A DNA stretch of 64,000 nucleotides, from assembly GCA_036936605.1 (NCBI GenBank), contig JAUPFV010000002.1, forward strand, positions 250,749,305 to 250,813,304, read 5' to 3'. A program made the position numbers and the translations under genes. Below the pieces are notes generated by a model. The model saw only the letters and a program-made list of their open reading frames with translations. It was not told the DNA's origin and did no database searches. How positions within the stretch are numbered: position 1 is the first letter of the stretch; each line of letters opens with the position of its first letter. The DNA comes from Limnanthes douglasii subsp. nivea (Eukaryota > Streptophyta > Magnoliopsida > Brassicales > Limnanthaceae). Positions 23,123-33,594 of the stretch are shown piece by piece.

Positions 23123-23750
23123 TTATGGTAAAATTTCATAACGAGAGTGTGTGGGTTGATACAGTAAAACGTGCAACATACTTTCAACGAAGTCTACTGC
23201 CATTGTTGAAGTCGTAATTAGAATAGGTTTTGTAATCTTCCACGATATATCACATCCCTCCAGAATGAATACATAACCGCTGGTAGAATTTCTTGTGTTT
23301 ACACATCTTGTAAAATATGAATTGGAATAGCATACAATATAGAGGTTATCTGATCTACTATATGCCAAAATGTTTGGTATTCTTCAAATATCAGAGCACC
23401 GTCATTGCATTCAAATTAGAAACTCCTGGATTTCTCATATACTCTCCGAGGATTCCAACTATATATATTATTTTCAACATGGTACATTCTTGAGCTTACA
23501 TGAAACTAAGAACTACCTAAACATATGGTATCGTCTGTACGAATTGAATTTTAAAATCTGTTTTGAGGCGCTGATAGAGTGATAATTTTCTCCTTCGCTA
23601 CATGAAGATTCAAAAGTTTGAACTTATTCAAATCATACTGAATCAACATGCTCTCAATGTAAGCCTCTTGTAAGAGACTCATGACACCTCTAAGGCAACA
23701 CATAAGAAGCTGCTTCCCAAAGTCTTTCATTTCAAAATATTCTAACATTA
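23123..23750 (-). pseudogene. Ty1/copia reverse transcriptase-RNase H fragment, D1 copy
   Basis: The minus strand from 23748 reads FEMKDFGKQLLMCC and LLQEAYIESML, the Copia block 'MKDLGEASYVLGI...LSQKAYI'. From 23368 it reads RCVNTRNSTSGYVFILEG and ISWKITKPILI, the Copia RNase H block. It is the end of a Copia pol, with the other domains missing. Confidence 0.75.
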
Positions 23751-23783
23751 ATTATTTGATAGCATCTAATAAATCTATGTTGT

Positions 23784-23804
23784 TATTATTATTATTATTA
23801 TTAT
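23784..23804. repeat. TTA microsatellite
   Basis: About seven ATT units; D2 has a similar run at 56087-56112. Confidence 0.85.
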
Positions 23805-24069
23805 TTGCAAGTCAATATTTCTAGTACTAATTAATTTAATTATTCAACTCGACTTATAAGAATAGACCTCAATCTCTTAAATTACACATGATGAAACTTT
23901 CAAATTTAGGATTTTCTTACAATTTTCCGTTTCGGATTCGAAGATATACACAATTTGGTTTTTTTTAATTTTAATTTTTAAAAGACTTCTCAATTGAGTA
24001 TGTTCATATTTTATATACCATTTATTTTTTAACATATAATTAATATGATATTAAGTGTTATATGTAAGG

Positions 24070-25200
24070 TGATCTCTTAAATTTGATTTTTTTAATCTCA
24101 AATTAATATTCTTTTACTTGTCTATATTTTTTATTAGAAACGAATTTCTTATTGATTTTTACAATAATTACATCACGAGTTAAGAAAACTCTACTAACTA
24201 GCCATCTTCTACATGGTCTTACTGTAAGTAGATATTAAAACAAATTCTCTAATTATGTTTGAGATTCATAGCAGTGGCAATGATCCATGGTACCTTAAAC
24301 ATCTAATCAATTGTTGAAGAAAATTAACTGCTTCATCAATTACTATAAGACACATATATAGAGAACATAACGGGTTGCAAAATGGGTCTTACATTGTAAA
24401 ACAAACTGTAAAATTTTCTGACAAAGAAACCTAGCTTTATTAGGAGTTATTTTATTACTTGAAAGCTTAGATGTTGGATATTTAAGAATCAACAACTTAG
24501 AATCAAATAACTCTTTTTCGAATTTAATCCTCAAATTCACATGCCTCAAAATATCTAATCTTTCAATCAACAAGCAGGGTTATACCTAACTTTATAGACT
24601 AGTGTATTCTTCATTTTTGCAGGTTCAAAGAAGAATGGTCTGCTCAAGGTTGATGGCTATTAGCTGCTAATCGATATGGCTCATCTCTATGATTGGTTGC
24701 TGCTGGTTGATGGTTGATATGGTTCTTACAATCGGCTAAAATGAATGATTAACAAAATACAAGTTAGAAGTCCTCATTTGTGTAATCGTCAATTAAGAAA
24801 GCCTTAATGTCTTATAACAAAGATTAAGATCTCAACAAAGAACTGAAGTCTAAAACAAAAAAAGAGCTAAGTTATTTGTATGATTAGTTAAAAAATGATT
24901 TATGATAATTCAACATGTATGTTTTTTTATTCCAATGTACAAACTCATAATGTAATTCTGTTATTAATAAAAGTTTGCTTATATTATAAACAAAAAAACT
25001 TGCCTTGTATCATTTAATAATCAATTTTAAAATAGTTAAAATTTCAGTTAAATTATGTTTTCTTTAAATTAATGCATTTTTATAATACTTGAGAAAATGA
25101 TATTATATTATATTTATTACTTTTAATTTACTTTTTGTTTACTATTTTTATTAAAAGAAACTATTATTACATTTATTAATATTTATTCAAAATATTTTTA
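24070..25200. other. D1-specific sequence where D1 and D2 do not match
   Basis: D1 and D2 part after AACATATAATTAATATG and meet again near 25205/60095. The stretch 24597-24990 (TTTTTGCAGGTTC ... AATAAAAGTTTGC ... ACAAAAAAA) looks like the 3' end of a LINE, compare 50528-50830, but no coding part confirms it. No gene otherwise. Confidence 0.35.
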
Positions 25201-25509
25201 AAAATGGAATAGAAAAAGTAATAAATAGCTTGGTTGGATGTCCGCGAGCCCTAATGACGCTGGAATAGCCTTTTTTTGTACTAACATAGTTATCTACTGA
25301 CTTTATAGACTTCGAAAATCAACCATGAATATCAATATCACAGTCACCTATCTCAATCCCTGTTACAATGCCTCTTGCCTTTGTCGAATAGTTATACCAC
25401 ACAGAAGATATTCAACTTTAGCTTTTTAGGTGATATTAATTTTTTGCACTTGTTATTATTTATTTAGTTAACTATAGATTATTATTCTCATTTGAGGGTT
25501 AGCTCCCTA

Positions 25510-25797
25510 AACTGTTTATATGGATCTAATTGTTTAAAAAAAAATGGTTAAAACTATTGTATTTCTAGATAATTTAATATTTATAAAATTATTATTTATA
25601 AACTTTTCTTTGTTATGAATTATAATTTTAAAACCTCTATTTATTTAATGTTTATACTCTTATCCACTTTATGAAGTTATATAATACAAAATCCAGTAAA
25701 ACCTATCATTTCATTTTCTAAAATTTTAAAGTGAAAAAAACCCAAAATCTAAACTCACCAAAACATTTTTAATTCAACTTTGTAAAAGTTAAAAATC
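25510..25797. other. AT-rich sequence before the MULE
   Basis: No recognisable feature. Confidence 0.4.
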
Positions 25798-25854
25798 ATG
25801 GTAGAAACGGAAGAAGAACATGTTCATCCACAAACCAACATGGATACGAAAAAG
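25798..25854 (+). pseudogene. Possible first exon of the MULE transposase
   Basis: ATG opens MVETEEEHVHPQTNMDTKK and runs into a possible splice donor AAG|GTATAT at 25855. Placement upstream of the transposase pieces fits. Weak evidence. Confidence 0.25.
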
Positions 25855-26329
25855 GTATATATCTTTAATTTTTCTATTTTTAAAAAATGTCCTTATTAAA
25901 AATAACCAGAAGACGTTTGATTCCTTTAGATGATGACCACTAGATGGTGTTTGTCGTACCGACAGAAACGATGATATTTTTCGCCATGCCTAAAGCAGAC
26001 ACGATGACTCGTCATTCGCATGGCGAACATGGTTAACATTACGCCAAACCATGGTGGCCAAATCACTTTGTTCGCCATAGGTATGGCGGAATGGTCATAC
26101 ATAACCCGACTTCGGGTTCAATTGATTCGTTTGCTTTATATGCATTGTACGAGATTATGTAATGTGAAATATTACCTGTTATGGAATACACTCACCATTT
26201 TATTACTCATGTGGAGTATAGTCTAGATTCGATGACCGGTTGGGTCAACAAAACGAACAAGACGTTTTGGATCACTTAAAATAACATCTTGGAAATCAGG
26301 AAAAAAAATTAAAACACCTAGAGTAGTGT

Positions 26330-27390
26330 ATAAATGTGAATGATCTGGTATCTTTAAGTCCTCGTTGAAATAGTGTGATTGTAAGACGAAGGTGTATCGT
26401 AGTAAAAAAAATCAATTATCTTTTTTATTTGGTTGGTTATCCGGTTAAAAGTGATGATAAGTGGGACATAATTGTCATTTTCGACTCCATGATCCGATTT
26501 ACAATAATATTTTAAAAAAACGTCTGTCGATATTTTTACGGTGAATAAAAACAACTCCAAGTCAAATTTTGGCGCCTTAAAGAAGGCTGATATGGAGAAT
26601 GGATCAAATATCTGACATGTATACAATCAACGAAAAAGAAAAAAGTTGCTTGAAAATGATGGTCTGTTGCAAATACAATGCTTCTTAGTAAAATTATATA
26701 TATATATATATATATTATGATCGGACGACCAATGATGGATCTAATGTCATAACCGTTTTTTTCACACGTGGTTAACATCAATTTACTACAAACCTTCTCT
26801 TGGTTTCTAGTCATGGATAACACCAACAAAATGCTTTGCATTGGACTCATATTCATGGCGAAAGAAATCAAGATAACTACAAATGGGCTTTCGAATGTTT
26901 AAAAAACGGTTATGTAAGAGAAAATTTGTGAGTTGTCTTATGTTATAATCACGACTCGTGAAATTACTTTGATGAATAGAATTAATTTAAAAAGTATACA
27001 CGGTCAAGCTAATTGAATTTCGAAGGCTTTTGAAAGAAGGTTTATGGTTTGTTTGCGATGTAACATTCAATTATAAAAGAATTTATGAAATTAAACAAGT
27101 GTCGTCTTATTCATAAATTTCATGATTTAAAACCTTTCAAATTAATAAGGGGGTACGTATCACCAATCGTTCTAACGATGATATATGATAATTTTCCTAA
27201 TAATACCAAAGATGAGAAATCGAAGTGCAATTATATCAATCGTATGACACAAGGGTTACCATGTATCCACGAAATAAAGCTCATCGAAAGAGCGGATGTG
27301 TATGTTCCTACGAGAATTATAGATGAACATTAAAGAATACTTGAGATGGTCCCTCGAGTTAAACTAAATGGAGAAGAATAGGTAAACGTT
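26330..27390 (+). pseudogene. MULE (Mutator-like) transposase, decayed
   Basis: Reading across frames gives CDCKTKVYRSKKN (FAR1-like N-terminal region), NGSNIRHVYNQRKRKK-like, then the MULE domain with MDNTNKMLCIGLIFM-like and NYKWAFECLKNGYV (about 26815-26920). Then 27085-27333 reads FKLIRGYVSPIVL and the SWIM zinc finger as CNYINRMTQGLPCIHEI. Plant MULE transposases cut elements with long TIRs and are related to the host FHY3/FAR1 factors. Stops, shifts and a TA microsatellite (26695-26716) break the gene. Confidence 0.78.
26695..26716. repeat. TA microsatellite within the MULE
   Basis: About eleven TA units interrupting the transposase frame. Confidence 0.9.
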
Positions 27391-27399
27391 AACTTTACA

Positions 27400-28390
27400 A
27401 ATTTGAATGTAAAACTTAGAGAGCTTAATGCTTATGAACAAAACCATTGGATTAAAAAAAATCACACATATTTTGCATCCTTTTACTTCACGTTTTTGCG
27501 AAACTCTAGAAAAAGTAAAACCAGTGGTCGTACTGTCGTTCGCATCCCTGGTTGTGGCCGCGTCCATGACCGTGGCTGCGACGTGGTTCGTGCTAAGGGA
27601 AACCAAACTTGTGTTGATTATTCTACCAAAATGGATTCTTGCATGCACGAGTAAGCCAAACAAGAATGGTTAGAATTCCATGAGGATAGTTCGGAAACTC
27701 AAAAAATGGGAACACCGATCGCTAGTTTCAGAACACAAGTTAGTGTTTTTGGCAGCACCGTTAGAATGGCTGTCAGACAAGCCCGTACTAGTTTCGGAGT
27801 AAAACACTTGACAACGAACAACCACGAGTTACATATAACAGGTAAAGTAAAGACAATTATGGCGAACAACGTTAAAACAAAACCGTCAATTATCGTTAAA
27901 ATAATTCCAACGATGTTGCCTAACCTACTGGATATGAGATATGCATCATACATACCATAATTTATACGTCCTTTTATAAACAAAATTACAACATTCTGCT
28001 CGATATTAATCTAGTTTTTAGAGAAATCACACATGGTTTTACCGGTGCCGAAATTAGGAGGCAACTCATTAGACATACGCTATAACACGAACAAGAAACA
28101 TAGAGAGTTATATTTAAGTGCCCAAATTTTCGGGAAGATGATGAAGTCGATAAAAAACTACATCATTTAAGATATTATAAGGAGAATGCACCATTAGCAT
28201 ATTAGATTGTGTTACCAACTTGCGCCAAACTAATTGTCACCGCTTTCAATTGTGTTTTCAATTGCTTAGCACCTAACGATTGCGAAATTTATTTAGCGGT
28301 TAAAGACGTACCATCAAAGAATGACCCTCAAAAAAAGATCCAGTTGGTTTTTTGAACAAAGATCATTTTCTTCATTTACGTAAATAATTA
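27400..28390 (+). pseudogene. OTU-like domain of the MULE protein, decayed
   Basis: After the SWIM finger, 27400-27540 reads a linker (ILHPFTSRFCETLEKVKP). From about 27960 the pieces FIRPFINKI, DINLVFRE and GFTGAEIRRQLIR, LHHLRYYKENAPLAY, TCAKLIVTAFNCVFN and LNKDHFLHL follow the order of OTU-like domains found at the C-terminus of some plant MULE proteins. OTU domains are cysteine proteases acting on ubiquitin. Where the family has D-x-N-C the copy reads D-I-N-L, so the nucleophile appears lost. The His region survives. The assignment rests on pattern memory. Confidence 0.55.
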
Positions 28391-28440
28391 TTCTATTAAA
28401 TGTAGTTTGTTATTAAAATTATATAATTGTTTAATATTTG

Positions 28441-28834
28441 TGAGGTTAATTTATGTTTGAGGGTAATTGGGTAATTTGTTCAGAGTTTTGTTGAAGTTTT
28501 ATAGGTATTAAGTATTTTGAGTAGAGAGTAGGGGGAGAATTAAGCTGCCTAGTTGTAATTAATTTTCATTACCCATAGTTAATGCATGTGGTTGGGTATT
28601 TATACCCTTACATTTGGGCTTTATGGGTCATGTTTAATGGACCCGAGTCATGTTTAAAGACCCATGAGCTCTAAGTAGGAGAGCAAGTAGCTTAGTCAAG
28701 AAGTGTTTAGGTTTTTTAGTACTTTTGTCATAGTTCGAACAGTCCAATTAGCTAAGTGTTCGAAGTGGTCTGTCCGGTCCGGAGGGCTAGGTCCGATCTG
28801 TCCCTGTCCGGTGAGTAGGCAGAATTCAGACTCA
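28441..28834 (-). repeat. Element A 3' LTR
   Basis: Plus-strand TGAGGTTAAT to GACTCA. Minus-strand TATA box TATAAATA at 28598-28605. The internal side carries the polypurine tract AAAAAAGGGG (minus strand, 28842-28851). Confidence 0.93.
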
Positions 28835-28841
28835 TTAGGAG

Positions 28842-28851
28842 CCCCTTTTTT
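28842..28851 (-). promoter_or_regulatory. Element A polypurine tract
   Basis: AAAAAAGGGG on the minus strand, seven bases before the 3' LTR; it would prime plus-strand DNA synthesis. Confidence 0.7.
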
Positions 28852-29175
28852 AGGTGTTTGTTCAAATACCTTTGTCAAAGACCTGAAAAGCAGTCCGATG
28901 TCAGGGGTAGTTTTTCCCGGACAGGTTTCTCAACTTGGGCTATGGCTTTATCCGGACTGATAAAGCTTTGTGAATCCAAACAATTTTTTGCCATAGTTTT
29001 TGGGACACGTGTCACTTTCTGATTGGTTGCTTCAACCGTTTTTTCACCTTGAATTTCGAACCCACTTTCTTCGAAAAGCAACCTCTTTATTAAAGAAGGT
29101 GACATCAGCGCCGTCTTTAATCATTACCAATCTTTTCGAATACTCCTAGGAATCAAACTTCTTTATTAGATTCAC

Positions 29176-29182
29176 TATAAAT
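29176..29182 (+). promoter_or_regulatory. Possible TATA box of the element A antisense ORF
   Basis: TATAAAT about 100 bp upstream of the aORF, outside the LTR and pointing in the aORF direction. Not proof of transcription. Confidence 0.4.
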
Positions 29183-29275
29183 TAAAACACTTTCTACTGT
29201 TTCACCATCACTCTCATTTTTACTCTGCAACTACTTAAAGCTTTTTCTCTCCAAAACAAACTTTTATCCAGATTG

Positions 29276-30634
29276 TTTATATTTACAGCGAGGAACGCTC
29301 TGATCAAAGGTGGGTGGCTCAACCTCTTTGAATTAGAAAAGGCGCAAAAGGTCGAAAGGGAAAGACGCATTGCAGCAGGATTACCCCTTTCGCCCATTGA
29401 CAAGCCAGTGACTTCAGCCACAGAATCAGATCAAGGTTCTTCTTCCTCAAAAGGCATCAAGCCGAAAAAGCTATTTCAAACTAATCTCTCCCCCATTATC
29501 TATGGTTCCTCGGTTCAAGAATCGGAACCTGTTGTTGAGCCAGGGGTAACAGTTACCAGTTTCAAAAAGCCCTCCCCCTTCTTAGCTATGGAGTCAGACA
29601 CTGAAACCTCCCCTCAAAAGTTAGTCGACCGGAGAAAAGGCCGGCTGGTCAAGGGTCAGGCCTCTAAGAGTACTCCTTCAAAGTCGGGTGCCAAAGACAA
29701 CAGCACTGGGTCAGAAGTGCCCATCAGAGCTCCCAAGGAGAGACTGTCTGGTCCGGAGGGTAGTAGCCCAGGTCTTTAAAGAGAAATCTCTGCATCAGAG
29801 CCCCAGTCGGAGGCCAGAAGCCAAGGGAACACTGAAGCCCAGCAGTCCGGAGACCAGGCTGAGCCAGATCTGAATCCTCCCCTTGCTACTGCTACTGAAA
29901 ATCCTTCATCAATTATGGAGGAAGTAATGGAGGACTCTGTCGAAGAGGCTTCATTTGAGTCTGAGCCCTCCGGTCACACCAGTAGTGCTGTTGTTGCCAA
30001 AAAAGACAAAGGCAAAGAGAAGTTGTGTTTGAGGCATCCGGATCTGCCGGAGAGTCTTGAAGGAAGGGTGGGGCCTTGTTTCCACAAGGTCAGTGTCAAG
30101 TACCTCCTCTCCTTGCAAAAGATTAACTACGCATTCATCCACACAGCTGAACTGGGCCGGATGCGTACGAAGTGGGGAATTCCGGAGAATGTAAAGATAA
30201 GGATCCCCATAAACCCAGAGACTCCCATGGACTCCAAATTGAGCGAAATTGTCATCTTTACCGAGCTGTTCAATTGGGGGCTCAGACTCCCATTGGACCC
30301 AGAAATTGTCAGATACTTTCATGTGATAAAGCTCTGTCTGAGCCAGTTGAGCCCCAATGCCTGGTACACCCTCATGTCCTGCATCATGGCTTCGAGGCTC
30401 TCCGGGATTCCTTTGCCAATGGAGGAGTTTGCTGTTGTGGCCAATCTTTGCAGAAACCACCACATCCCTATCACTTCAATATGGGGGATAATTTTAAAGC
30501 TGTTGATGACTTGTTGGAGGTGGAGAGGAATTGGAGGACTCAATTCCTGTTCGTCAGTGGTGCTTGGGAGAACGGGAAGAGAATTAAGGCTTGAGTCAAC
30601 TCAAGTCTTCTCACAAGCAGATGGAGGAGCGACC
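29276..30634 (+). pseudogene. Element A antisense ORF, exon 1 (Transposase_28-like)
   Basis: Begins at the stretch FTARNALIKGGWL, where element B has its ATG; here the aligned codon (29279-29281) reads ATA, so the start may be lost. A Ser/Lys/Pro-rich region runs to 29779, where a TAA interrupts an otherwise continuous frame up to 30460. The conserved domain (about 30090-30450) has MRTKWGIPENVKIRIP, NWGLRLPLDPEIVRYF and QLSPNAWYTLM, like Transposase_28 (PF04195). After a shift near 30470 it reads NFKAVDDLLEVERNWRTQF and WENGKRIK, then a TGA, then LTSRWRSD at the intron. Role unknown; such antisense ORFs are known from Tat elements. Confidence 0.75.
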
Positions 30635-30706
30635 GTAAGTCTTCTACTTTACATTTCTTTTTCTTTTTTAGTTAGTTTAAACTAATTGGTCTTATTTTTG
30701 CTTTAG
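30635..30706 (+). other. Intron in element A antisense ORF
   Basis: Donor GTAAGT (30635-30640), branch-like ACTAAT (30681-30686), acceptor TTTGCTTTAG ending at 30706; 72 bp, phase 1, T-rich, with an in-frame stop. Removing it joins RWRSD to ELPKDFSDHLK, as in element B. Confidence 0.75.
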
Positions 30707-32229
30707 CAGAACTGCCCAAGGACTTCAGTGATCATTTGAAAACCGGGCAGATCACCTGTACCAAGATCAATGCTTGGGCCGGTGAGAAGTGGGGGAATCG
30801 GTTCCATGCTGCCTTCACAGGGGGCAACTTAGCAAGGTCTCACCTTTGGAACACCACAGGTCGGAGAGAACTAACTTGGGAAAAGCTCACCACCCAGCCT
30901 CCTCCGGACGTAGTGCTCAAAATAACGCATGAACCAGATGGAACACTCTACTTGCCAGGCTGGGCCAAGGCCCCGAGTAAGATGAAAGGTAAAAAGAAAG
31001 GCAAGAAGGTGGTGAGTGGAGCTAACCCTGCTGAGGTGGAGGCGGATGCTCCAATAAATCAGGAGGGGCCAATCCCCAGCCAAATTGATGCTGCTCTCTT
31101 GGAAGTGGTGGAGCAGGAGACTGAAAGGCAAGAAATGCACTCCCCAAAACCTCCAAGGGCTTCCAAAAGAAATCATAAACGGGGTGGTGAAAGCAAAGAC
31201 AGGGAGGCCAAGAAGAAAAAGACCTCTAAGGGTGACGAGCTTTCTCTCCGGGCTCCGGAGCCTCCTTCCCAAGCTGATCCCACTAACCCAACACAAGCGG
31301 AGGAGATACCTGGTGACTTCCAAACCGATGAGGTCGAAGGGGGAGATCTTAACATTGATGGGGTAGACATCACTGGTCTTGGTGGGCTTGGTGAGTACTT
31401 CAGCAATCTTCCGAGAGACGATTTTGCTGGGCCTTACCTCCCTCCGAGCACCTCAAACACAGTCACTTTCAATGGTATGACCTTTATCGTTTCAAGTGAA
31501 ATGGATGTCATAGCCCACTCTTTATTAAGTAATGTTCAGCCTGTACTCGCGTTGGAGAAACAAGCTCGAAATCAGGCAGACATTATCAAAGATCTTAAGT
31601 CTGACAAAGAGAGGCTGTCCGACGACCTTCTTACTGCCACTTCGAATGCTGCCACTTTAAAGGAAGAAAATGAAGAGTTGAAGAGGAACCAAGAAGTAAG
31701 TACCACAAAAGGCACCACACTAGAGAACACTATCACAGAGCTCCGGGAGAAGCTGTCCGGACTGGAGAAAGATCTTGCCACCTCATAGGGGGAGACCAAG
31801 GCCAAAGACCAAATCATCACCAACTTAACCAATGACAAAATTGCACTTGAGAATACAGTGTCCAAAGCTGCCGAGGAGAAAGCTAGTTTTCTAAGGGAGC
31901 AGGAGGCCAAAATCCAAGCCAAGATCGATGCTTATGCCAACAACGTGATCGACACTCAAGAGCAAATGTATGCCAAGGTAAGATCAGAAATGGTCTTGCT
32001 CTTCCATGAGAAATTTCCGAAGAGGAACCTAGGGGATTTATGGCTTCATGTAGAGGTTGAAGACCTCCCATATCACACAATGGCCGAAGGCGACCGGATT
32101 GGCTTCTCTAGTGCATCTTCATCCGATGCTGAAGAAAACACCGGGGAGAGCCCAAACGAAGAGGAAAATGATCCTAAGGGGAAGAAGAAGGTAGATGAAG
32201 TTGATCCATCTTCAAAGGTTCAGCCTTAA
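30707..32229 (+). pseudogene. Element A antisense ORF, exon 2
   Basis: Open from the splice acceptor to 31788. It reads KINAWAGEKWGNRFHAAF and HLWNTTGRRELTWEKL, then a Lys-rich possible nuclear signal (30984-31010), a Pro/Glu/Gln-rich region, and NLPRDDFAGPYLPPS (about 31400-31445). A coiled coil then runs from about 31550 to 31970. A TAG at 31786 (codon context fits CAG to TAG) is followed by the same frame to 32229, with MVLLFHEKFPKRNLGDLW, DLPYHTMAEGD and an acidic Ser/Glu tail. The coil suggests self-association. Function unknown. Confidence 0.8.
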
Positions 32230-32267
32230 TTTACGAATTACTTTTTACTTTTCATGTTATCTGAACC

Positions 32268-32379
32268 AAAGTCCTTGGAAGGCCAAGGCATTCTTTTTAT
32301 AAGTGTGTCTGGTATCGGACCGGATGGATCCTATACTCTGTTTTGACAATTTGAAAGTCTTTGGAAGGCCAAAGCATTT
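32268..32379. repeat. Two direct copies of a hairpin-forming motif after the antisense ORF
   Basis: Copies at 32268-32292 and 32354-32379 share AAAGTC(C/T)TTGGAAGGCCAA and a CCTTGG/CCAAGG inverted core. Weaker copies lie at the same place in element B. Confidence 0.6.
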
Positions 32380-32621
32380 AAGTTATTTTTAATGAATAAC
32401 TTTGTTTTGCAAAATTCTCACCTTCTTTCATAGTCTGTTCCAATTTTAATGGCTAGTGTTTAAATAGCCCTTAATTATTTCATAGTGAGAGTGTTTAAAT
32501 TCTCCGATGACGAATGTTTAAGTGGTCATCACTCTTTTATTTCAGTCCAGATGGTGTGACAAAAGACAAAGTAAGAACACTTTGAATTTTTTTAAGAAGG
32601 CATCAAATTTTATTAAAAACC

Positions 32622-32675
32622 CGGACACCTCATTAAAACCTCCCCGCGCCACCAGGGTAGGAAAGAGTATGCCCC
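32622..32675 (-). promoter_or_regulatory. Conserved 54-bp block between pol and antisense ORF (element A)
   Basis: Near-identical to 9644-9697 of element B. G-rich on the minus strand, between two converging genes. Role unknown. Confidence 0.55.
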
Positions 32676-32720
32676 CAAATATTTACATGGATGTTGAACA
32701 AGTAAATATTTACACAGATG

Positions 32721-33594
32721 TTACTCCAAGTACATCCGGAGATGTTCAATATTCCAAGGGTGGGTCAGGACTCTTCCATCCTTGTCTTCCAGCCAATATG
32801 TTCCAGGTTTGAGCCTTTCAACAACCACATAAGGTCCTTCCTAAGTTGGGGCCAATTTTCCGAGCAGCTTTTCTTTGGTGTGTAAGAAGACTTTCTTCAA
32901 TACTTTGTCCCCCGACTGGAAATCTCTTCTTTTAACTTTAGAAGCAAATCTGCTCCTCATCAAACCCTGATAGTGTGCGACTCTAAGGTGAGCTTTAACC
33001 CGTCTTTCTTCCACTAGATCGAGCTGACCTCTGATTGCCACTTTGTTAGCACATTCGGAGAAGTGGTGATCACGAAATGATGGAAGAGTTGCTTCTATGA
33101 GAGCTACTGCATCCATCCCATAGACCAAAGCAAAGGGTGACTCCTGAGTTGCAGCCCCAGGTGTCGTCTGGTAGGCCCACAAGACCTCTTGTAAATAACT
33201 AGGCCACTTCCCAGCGGCCCCTTCCAAATTCTTCTTTAAACCGGACAGAATAGTTCTGTTAGCCACTTCAACCTGGCCATTTGCTTGTGGGTGGAAAGGT
33301 GAAGAGAAAAAATGTTGTATACCCCTTGAGGCACAGAAACTCTCCATTTCCCTATTGTCGAACTGTGGCCCATTGTCTGTTGTTATCTTTCGTGGGACAC
33401 CAAATTTGCAACAGATGTTGGATAGAATGAATTTTATGACAGCTTTGATGTTGTTCCTGCTAGAGGGGCTGCTTCAATCCACTTCGAGAAGTAGTCTATA
33501 GCAATAATTATAATTCTGCGCCCTCGGATGCCATAGGGAGAGGTCCCACTAAATCCAACCCACATCAAGCAAAGGGTATAGGCTCAGAAATTGA
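32721..33594 (-). pseudogene. Element A integrase
   Basis: Minus strand: GLDLVGPLPMAS near 33550, then a frameshift, AIDYFSKWIEAAPLAG (first Asp, about 33500-33455), a second shift, KITTDNGPQFDN (second Asp) and HPQANGQVEVANRT (Glu) in the ORF from 33347. Next come LQEVLWAYQTTPG and SGDKVLKKVFLHTK, a TAG at 32839-32841 where the family has Trp, and the end THPWNIEHLRMYLE with stop at 32721-32723. All catalytic residues are present, and three small lesions inactivate it. Confidence 0.88.

Larger units (their letters stand above)
18948..25510 (+). repeat. Segment D1, diverged direct copy of D2 (51846-60470)
   Basis: Collinear matches along the whole length, for example AAAATTAGTTACTTT at the left end (18943 and 51848), the PMD pseudogene (20070 and 52909), AACATATAATTAATATG (about 24053 and 58078), and GGTTGGATGTCCGCGAGCC (25232 and 60123). 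Both run in the same direction about 33-35 kb apart. Divergence is substantial with many indels. Confidence 0.8.

Noticed and set aside
27364..27983. Minus-strand ORFs of 94-99 codons as genes.
   Set aside because: Opposite-strand shadows of the MULE protein region; no recognisable domain.
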